Notes under the pieces: model-generated
What the model saw: the letters and a program-made list of their open reading frames with translations, nothing else
Told to the model about the DNA's origin: nothing
Database searches by the model: none
Position numbers and translations under genes: made by a program
Shown here: positions 57,640 through 64,000 of the stretch, one piece after another
Layout: every line of letters begins with the position of its first letter
Numbering within the stretch: the first letter of the stretch is position 1
NCBI GenBank assembly: GCA_963931865.1
Contig: OZ007513.1
Span: 11,061,467-11,125,466, forward strand
Direction: 5' to 3'
DNA: 64,000 nucleotides
Source of the DNA: Axinella damicornis
Lineage: Eukaryota; Porifera; Demospongiae; Axinellida; Axinellidae

Positions 57640-59760
57640 CTGTTTATTGTTTACATCCACTTACAAATGTAGTAATTGTGAGTAGGTGCCTTTAACATAA
57701 TTATGATGCAAGCTGTGGGTTTGAACAGTTTGCTTGTGGGCCGGGTATAGCCAGCCTCATTCCCAGTTATACAACGTCTATATAGAAGCGCATGGGCAAG
57801 AACAGCACTACTGAAGTAGATTGCAATTGACATCAATGGTATAGGTGCAGTGCCGCAGTGTGTTTTGAGCTACCTGTCTCCACCCACACACATGGCTGTA
57901 GTGACTACAGAGCTTGCTCATAACAAACTTGACAGACAATCAACAAAATTAATGTGGGTAGTGTTGGTGTGTACATGTGTTTGTGTGTGGCTGGGTGCTT
58001 GTGTGCACGTGCATGTAGCTATGCAGGTATAATAACATCTATGTGTCTAGGCAGCTTCTGGTATTAGCTATTATGGATAGAACATGTAAGCCTCGTTCCT
58101 AGGCCTTCTACACCTCCAGCAATTTTTGGTCACTCACAGTATAGCTACTGTAAGTGATACTGTAAGCGACCAATTGCAAAAATGCATACGTATATACACC
58201 AGTCTGTAAACGAACTTTAGCTTCATGAGCTTACACATGTTACCCAGCTGATATTGGTGTAGCTACTCCACCCACTGACACTAGAAGCAAACTCTTTTAT
58301 CCCTGAAACCTGTTTGTCAAGGCAAGATTGTTTATCTGTTATCAAGCAGCCAGTAGTCACTACAGCCACATGCGAGGGTGGATCCGGAGACAGACAGATA
58401 GTTCCATCACAATTAAGTTACTGGAACATACCGTAGGCAACATCTGGACTGGAAAAATTCCATCCCGTACATGTTGTTTCTTTTGGCGTGCATGGATAGA
58501 AGATGCGCAGACACCTCCCACACTTTAGTCTGCACACCAACCTGTTATTGTGGCTGCATGCATGCACTCCATGCAGCTGCATGACTTGATGTATATTATA
58601 CACTATAGCAAATCTGAACAGGTATATAGCAAACTACAAGTAGCTAGCTTTGAGTTTAATTGTGTGTCTGTGTATGTATGGGTGCTTGAACATGTGTGTG
58701 CAAGGGGTAGCTATATATGCATCTATATACTGTTATGTAAACACGGACTTGGAAAAGCACGTGCTGGAAACTCTCTTATTGTGTTACTATTTTGGCTATT
58801 AGCTATACTAAAATTAATTCACAACTTCTGCCAGCATGAAGTGATAGATACGTGAATTATCACACAGCCAGATAATGGCTCGAATCCAGCTCAAGTGCAT
58901 AAAAAACATTTACAAACAGCCAGCAGTGTACAAGCACAGAGCTAAGAGTGGTTTGTTTGCAGACGGTTGTGTGCAGCTGCAATTAAAGGTGCATGTTGCC
59001 AGTACGATTTAAGTCATTCTATGTCATATGGACTATGTTAGCATGAAGATGTGTCTCTACTGTTGTTTTGCTAGCAATGTTAGAGTAGCTCAATGTTTCG
59101 GTACCGCACAAAACTATTTTGTTGTATGCACTAGCGAGCTCTTCTGTCTAAGAAGCAGATATTTCAGCTGATCACAAAGTCAAATTGTATGGCAAGCTCT
59201 TAATTACTTTCAAACTCCTACTTTCACAGCAAGCTCATGCTTGTGTGGTATGAATTGGAAGACTAATAGTATTCACCAAGCCATTTCAGGCCATTTCGCC
59301 AAATTTAAAATTTCCTGGTATAGAGTATTCCCAATGTACCCCCAACACTCTCTAAAATGCCCACAACTACTAAACAGCTACAGCAATATTCTTTTACACC
59401 AGGTTGAGCGTCCATGTGTTTGTTCTTTTGGATGTTTATCTTTCCTTCTCCAAGATTAATGATTAAACCGCCTTGGTGTTTTGACTGCTATAAACTGGAG
59501 ACCTCATAGTGTTTTGTGTACGTGTGGTTACAGATGCAGAGATCAAGTGATCACATTAATTTTCAGCAATTGAAGCAAGTGCATGGTACAATCATTTATG
59601 AGTGAATCAGCAAATTGTATATCTCAAACTATATCCTGTGTACTGCAGACCGGCTGCAGTGCATAGGGGGAATGAATAGCATGCAGCACCAATAGTAATA
59701 CATTTCGCAGGCAATAACAATCATTTACTAGCATGAATGCAGCAGCTGGAATTATATGTA
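57640..59760. other. Intergenic stretch, no gene recognised
   Basis: AT-rich sequence with scattered short frames without similarity. A GCCTCGTTCCTAGGCCTTC end at about 58089 is a partial repeat copy. Confidence 0.5.
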
Positions 59761-59782
59761 CATCCGTGTGACATTGAGCTGG

Positions 59783-60085
59783 TCAGAAGAGCTTCAGACA
59801 CTTGCAGATACACTCCTTCAGATTGAATGGTGGAATCCGGAAGATAAAGAGGTCATCGATATCCTTGCACAGCTTAATGCAATCTCGCAGATCTCGAGCC
59901 CGGCGAAGTATCCTGCAGAGAGGATCATCAGCTGCTGCTGCAATGGGTTCAGGTGTTGTACCATTGCCCAACTTTGGTGGGAAACGTACCCTTTCCACAG
60001 CATCTGCAGTGGCAGCTTCTCCTTGAAACACGACAAGGAAAGCGTACAAAGAAATAGTGAGGAAAACCAGAACTCCGCTCCTCAT
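59783..60085 (-). CDS. Small secreted cysteine-rich peptide, paralogue B
   Basis: 100 aa from ATG 60083-60085. This start is preferred over an in-frame ATG at 60203-60205 because it opens a signal peptide (MRSGVLVFLTISLYAFLVVF). An Ala/Pro/Thr spacer leads to a Cys domain (Cys 57, 69, 73, 92, 94, 96) with C69-x3-C73 and C92-x3-C96 and a basic stretch RILRRARDLR. The same family as 57255 and 61640. Secretion is inferred. The upstream 60225-60620 region is duplicated before the next copy. Confidence 0.8.
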   Translation of the reverse strand: MRSGVLVFLTISLYAFLVVFQGEAATADAVERVRFPPKLGNGTTPEPIAAAADDPLCRILRRARDLRDCIKLCKDIDDLFIFRIPPFNLKECICKCLKLF

Positions 60086-61639
60086 CTTGGATGCTTTCAC
60101 TTGATTCTGCAGGTATATATCAGTGTTTGGAATCCAATGAAGCAGGTGAACAATATATCTGAGTATAGTTTTGGACTGAGACTGCTGTGGATGAGTTAGG
60201 ACCAAGTGCTATAGAGGATTTGTAGATCATGTCACGTTTTATACAATGGTTGAAGCCACAAATCTAATGTATGTAATGCGGGGGCCCCAGTCATGCAGGT
60301 GTTTGTGCACCTGCAGGTCAATATATAGCTGTTGACAACAACTACCATATCCACTGTAGTATGCTGTACAGTAATTATAAGCCGAAGGTGTTGTTTCCAA
60401 TGAGTGTGGAATGTTGCACCACATGTTTGTGTCCTCCAACTCCGTGACTATAATGGTCTTCCCCACCCACACAGTATAAGCATCTACCGGAAGGAGACCT
60501 GCTGTCTCACAATCCACCCATGCATGATACATGTTTACTGCAGTATTTCCAGGATGTCAGATACTGAGATTCCATGCATATACACGTGAACGGGTTGGCT
60601 GCTTGTGCAAAACAGGATACCACATCCTTCGTAGAGAGGCTGCCCACTTTTCCGAGGTTCTGGTGGTATTATTTGGACCTCAAAACGTTGTCCTTTGTGT
60701 GATGACAAGGGTGCACTTTGTTTCAGTGTTTCTATCCGAGGCAAGGAGAATTCGATGACCACCCTTTGTAGACAGGTCTATCATAATTATAGAGTCCCTA
60801 TCATGTAGAGGATTTGACTATGGGAAGCATTGCATGAGTTGGCCTTACTGCTCCCCGTAGCAACCAAATAAGCCCAGAGAATAAGTTATCCATAAAGCGC
60901 ATAAGAATAATTACATAATTATAGGAAGTTTATTAATACTTTCAACATGATCTACAAAACACCAATACCACACTCAAGTAGTATTGATAGCTGTTATGTG
61001 GACACATGCATCCTTCCCAGGCAGTCTCATGCATTTACATGCTCTCTAAAGTCAGAATGACCTGGAGGACTGCTGTATTTTGGTCTGCTTATATTATTTG
61101 CTTCATGATGCTTGAAGTTTAATTCCCCCTGTTGTAAAGAAAATGTTTGGACCATGCATTTCATTCTGCTTGGGCATTATGCGTGCAAATACCACAGATA
61201 TATATTCCATTGAGGTTCTCCATCTAGTACTTTGGGCGAGTGATATCAAGTATGCTAACTGAAACTGTATCCATGTCTTGGCTACTAGGGCTTTCGTTTA
61301 TTTTCTGCTTAGAAGGAATGTAGTAGATTCCTGTGCACTGGCACTGATATACATAATAGTTAGGGCAGAAAATGGAGACTCGATCGTTCACTGTTTGTGC
61401 CCTTTTAGCTGTTATGTTTTACCATGACTAAACTCTTTCAGTCCAGCTACTGTTGGATGGTTTTGTAACACGGAACAGAACAAAAATCAAGCTTTATTCT
61501 TTGCCTGCAAAGTGGTACACTGACTCTGTTCCAAAAAGATGCAATGCAATGACATTATAAAAAAGGACCAAAATCATGCAACAATAGTAGCTGTGTATAG
61601 TATGCAAATTAAAGAGCAGTTCGTCGCGTGCTGTTTTGG
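60086..61639. other. Spacer between peptide paralogues
   Basis: The part 60225-60620 is about 90% or more identical by eye to 62065-62470 (for example AAGGTGTTGTTTCCAATGAG, CATCTACCGGAAGGAGACC). The remainder to 61640 shows no gene. Confidence 0.6.
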
Positions 61640-61925
61640 TTAGAACAGCTCCAGGCACTTGCGGTTGCAGGCGTTGAGATCAAATGGTGGAAAACGAATT
61701 CCAGAGAGCTTGTTTAGATCCATACACAGCTTTATGCAGTCACGCAGATTCCGAGCTCTGCGAAGAATCCTGCAGAGAGGATCATTAGCCGCTGCACTAG
61801 GTTCAGCTGTGGTGCCATTGATACGTAGCGTGTCCACAGCATCAGTGGCAGCTTGCCCTTGAAACATCACAATTAAGGAAGGCGTACAGAGAAATAGTGA
61901 GGAAGACCAGAACTCCACTCCTCAT
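61640..61925 (-). pseudogene. Small secreted cysteine-rich peptide, paralogue C, frameshifted
   Basis: The Cys domain (LCRILRRARNLRDCIKLC, then FPPFDLNACNRKCLELF) is intact and closest to paralogue B. The ATG at 61923-61925 opens the same leader as paralogue B, but a net four-base insertion near 61865-61878 throws the leader out of frame with the spacer and Cys domain. The frame of the Cys domain has no ATG ahead of the leader, only an internal one. No secreted product is expected, so it is called a pseudogene unless the insertion is an error. Confidence 0.7.
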
Positions 61926-62064
61926 CTTGGATATTCTCACTTGATTCTGCAGCTCTCCGTGTTTGGAATCCAGTGAAGTACCGGTATTAGAGGCGAGTGA
62001 TAAGATTATTTCTGGTGTGCTTTAAGACTGAGCTCGAGGCTGCTGCAGGTGACAGGTGATACGG

Positions 62065-62470
62065 GAGTTGTAAATTGTGTCAGGTTTTATACAATGGTTG
62101 AAGCCACAAACCCAATATATTACACATAATGCGGGGGGCCCAGTCACACAGGCCGGTGTTTGTGCACCTGCAAGTCAATATATAGCTGTTGACAATGACT
62201 ACTGTATCCACTGTAGTATGCTGTACAGTAAGCTGAAGGTGTTGTTTCCAATGAGTGTGGAATGTTGCACCACATGTTTGTGTCCTCCAACTCAGTGTCT
62301 ATAATGGTCTTCCCCACCCACACAACTAGCTACCATCAGTAAGCATCTACCGGAAGGAGACCTGCTGTCTCACAATACACCCATGCATGATACGTGTTTA
62401 CTGCAGTGTTTCCAATAGCTATGTCAGATTCTGAGATTCCATGCACATACACGTGAATGGGTTGGCTGCT
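62065..62470 (-). repeat. Segmental duplicate of 60225-60620
   Basis: Ordered, nearly identical blocks with a few indels (for example ATACAATGGTTGAAGCCACA, TGGAATGTTGCACCACATG). It lies upstream of paralogue C exactly as 60225-60620 lies upstream of paralogue B, so gene and 5' flank were duplicated together. Confidence 0.85.
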
Positions 62471-62548
62471 TGTACAATGAATTTTGTCTTTACATAGTGT
62501 AAACCAGTCAAGCAAAGTTGTTTGTGACAGTCCCAATGCATGTCCCAC
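62455..62548 (-). pseudogene. Possible transposase fragment
   Basis: A minus-strand frame reads GHALGLSQTTLLDWFTLCKD. The order GLS-T-DW-C recalls the N-terminus of ISXO2/Merlin-type transposases. Too short to confirm. Confidence 0.3.
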
Positions 62549-62570
62549 TCCTGAAGGTGCTATATTGAAG

Positions 62571-64000
62571 CAGTTCCTGAGATTGCATAATTATTGCTCT
62601 AGTCTGTGTTTGCGTTGTTTTGAAGTGGATGGTTAATCCATCAGCTAGTGAATAGCTTCCAGCATTGTGATGATGGTTTCATATTTCTGATTCGTTGTTG
62701 CTCTTAACAAATCCATTAAACTATGAAGTGCGGCGGAGAAATAACTTACTTCAAGACAGTACCATGGCCACACATCTCATAGATTAGTTGTATTCATGAC
62801 TGTCCAGTAATTTTACTTGTACAAGTGCACAATTTGGCTCCATCGTATGTCAAGAATTTACCAATGGCTACAGCACTTCCCATTAGATCATCCATTCTAG
62901 GATATTGTAGCCAACTAGTGAATGGATTCCTCCAATAGTATAGGAAGAAGTGTGTAAAGGTATATGCTAATGGTGCAGTTCAGCTAAACAGAAGTATGAA
63001 TTCCGGTTGAAGTCATCTAGTCATGAAAGGGGCAAAAATTGCTTCTCGTACAGAGTGAGTTGCCATTATTTTTTGACTATTTTATCCTATGCCATCATTT
63101 GCCAGTGAACAGTTGGTTTAATTTGTAAGAGAACTGAACATTGAAGCATGAAACTTTACCTGCGAAGTGGGACTAATAGAGCAGATGCAATTTGATGCAC
63201 AAGTCGATCAGCTATGTTTGCATACACTATTAACTTAATGGGCATTACAGAATGACAGCATAATGGTGTTGAGTGCTAGCTATGAATATTATACAAGCAA
63301 AAAATTCATAACAAAAACATTTTACAATCAAACTTTCTCTGTGCAGCTATACTTAAAATCCAGGTGTTCAATTTCCGGAGGATCGCTGAGGTGCTTGTGT
63401 ACCTATGGGTGGTGATAGTGAGGTAGGGACTGGGCCAAAATGTGCTAGGTTACGGCTTAACTGCATGGAGTCCCAAGTTGCAGCTGTATCAACCACGCGA
63501 AGCTGCTCTTGTAGCCCGCTTGTTTACACTGTGCGGAGCTTCGTTATCATGACCACGTACTCCATTCTCTGATTGCTATGAGTAACAAGAATACAGTATG
63601 TGGTATATGTAGCTGTAGCAGTTTAGCTGTTCTATGCTTGTGTGCATCAAAGAGTAGCTACTTCTCTAGAGATGCAATAAATAGCAAGTGCATGTATTCC
63701 TGTCAGAGTGTCTGCAGTGCATATTTGCTTGAACACTTTGTACGACGCATAGACTGGAGCATGGGGCTTGACAAATGAAAGCATGCAATCCTCATATATT
63801 TTTCGAGACATACAGCAGTCGTACTAGGACACAGCAAACACTAACTTGCATATAACAGTACTTTCTGAGTAATACAAAAGATGTGGTATATGGAATCCTG
63901 GGTCTGGTACATGTATAATATAGCTCATTGTTAGCTACGTGCATATACATCAGTTCTCAGCTGCTTCCACATATGACAAACTGAAGCGGGAAAATCTTCA
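62571..64000. other. Non-coding stretch, no gene recognised
   Basis: No exon with a recognisable domain or signal peptide on either strand; short frames only. Confidence 0.5.

Overview
The window looks like nuclear DNA of an early-branching animal, most likely a marine demosponge. Genes are split into short exons with GT-AG introns, intergenic DNA is full of short terminal-inverted-repeat (TIR) elements, and the protein families fit a sponge: a TKL-type kinase, AIG1/GIMAP-like GTPases, death domains, sushi/EGF mosaics, a p24/TMED cargo receptor and small cysteine-rich secreted peptides. The species call is inference; a cnidarian or other early metazoan cannot be excluded from sequence alone.

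Layout. 1-6.6 kb: no recognisable gene, several inverted-repeat elements. 6.6-22.1 kb (+): a tandem kinase gene. Nine exons encode a canonical kinase domain. Nine more exons, with the same intron positions and phases, encode a pseudokinase that has lost the P-loop, the beta3 lysine and DFG. Three tail exons end at a TAA at 22100. Its introns hold most of the microsatellites and a 61-bp x 11 array. 22.1-30.1 kb: mobile DNA, including a degraded non-LTR retrotransposon, a 277-bp triplication and a 2.1-kb element with about 310-bp TIRs. 30.1-34.0 kb: two convergent GIMAP-like GTPase genes, each with a C-terminal CaaX box; the plus-strand copy has an in-frame stop and a degenerate P-loop. 35.2-39.8 kb (+): a complete four-exon p24/TMED gene. 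40.5-46.1 kb (-): a ten-exon secreted mosaic protein (signal peptide, Cys-rich N-terminal region, six sushi, EGF repeats). 47.0-52.5 kb (-): death-domain exons from one or two genes, one with a transmembrane exon. 53.7-55.3 kb (+): the start of a secreted-protein gene. 57.2-62.0 kb (-): three small cysteine-rich secreted peptide genes; two arose by local duplication and one is frameshifted. 62.5-64 kb: nothing recognised.

Together the genes resemble an innate-defence or signalling neighbourhood (kinase/pseudokinase, GIMAP-like GTPases, death-domain protein, sushi/EGF protein, secreted peptides). Co-regulation is not shown by the sequence. The exon joins were checked by reading phase only; there is no transcript evidence.
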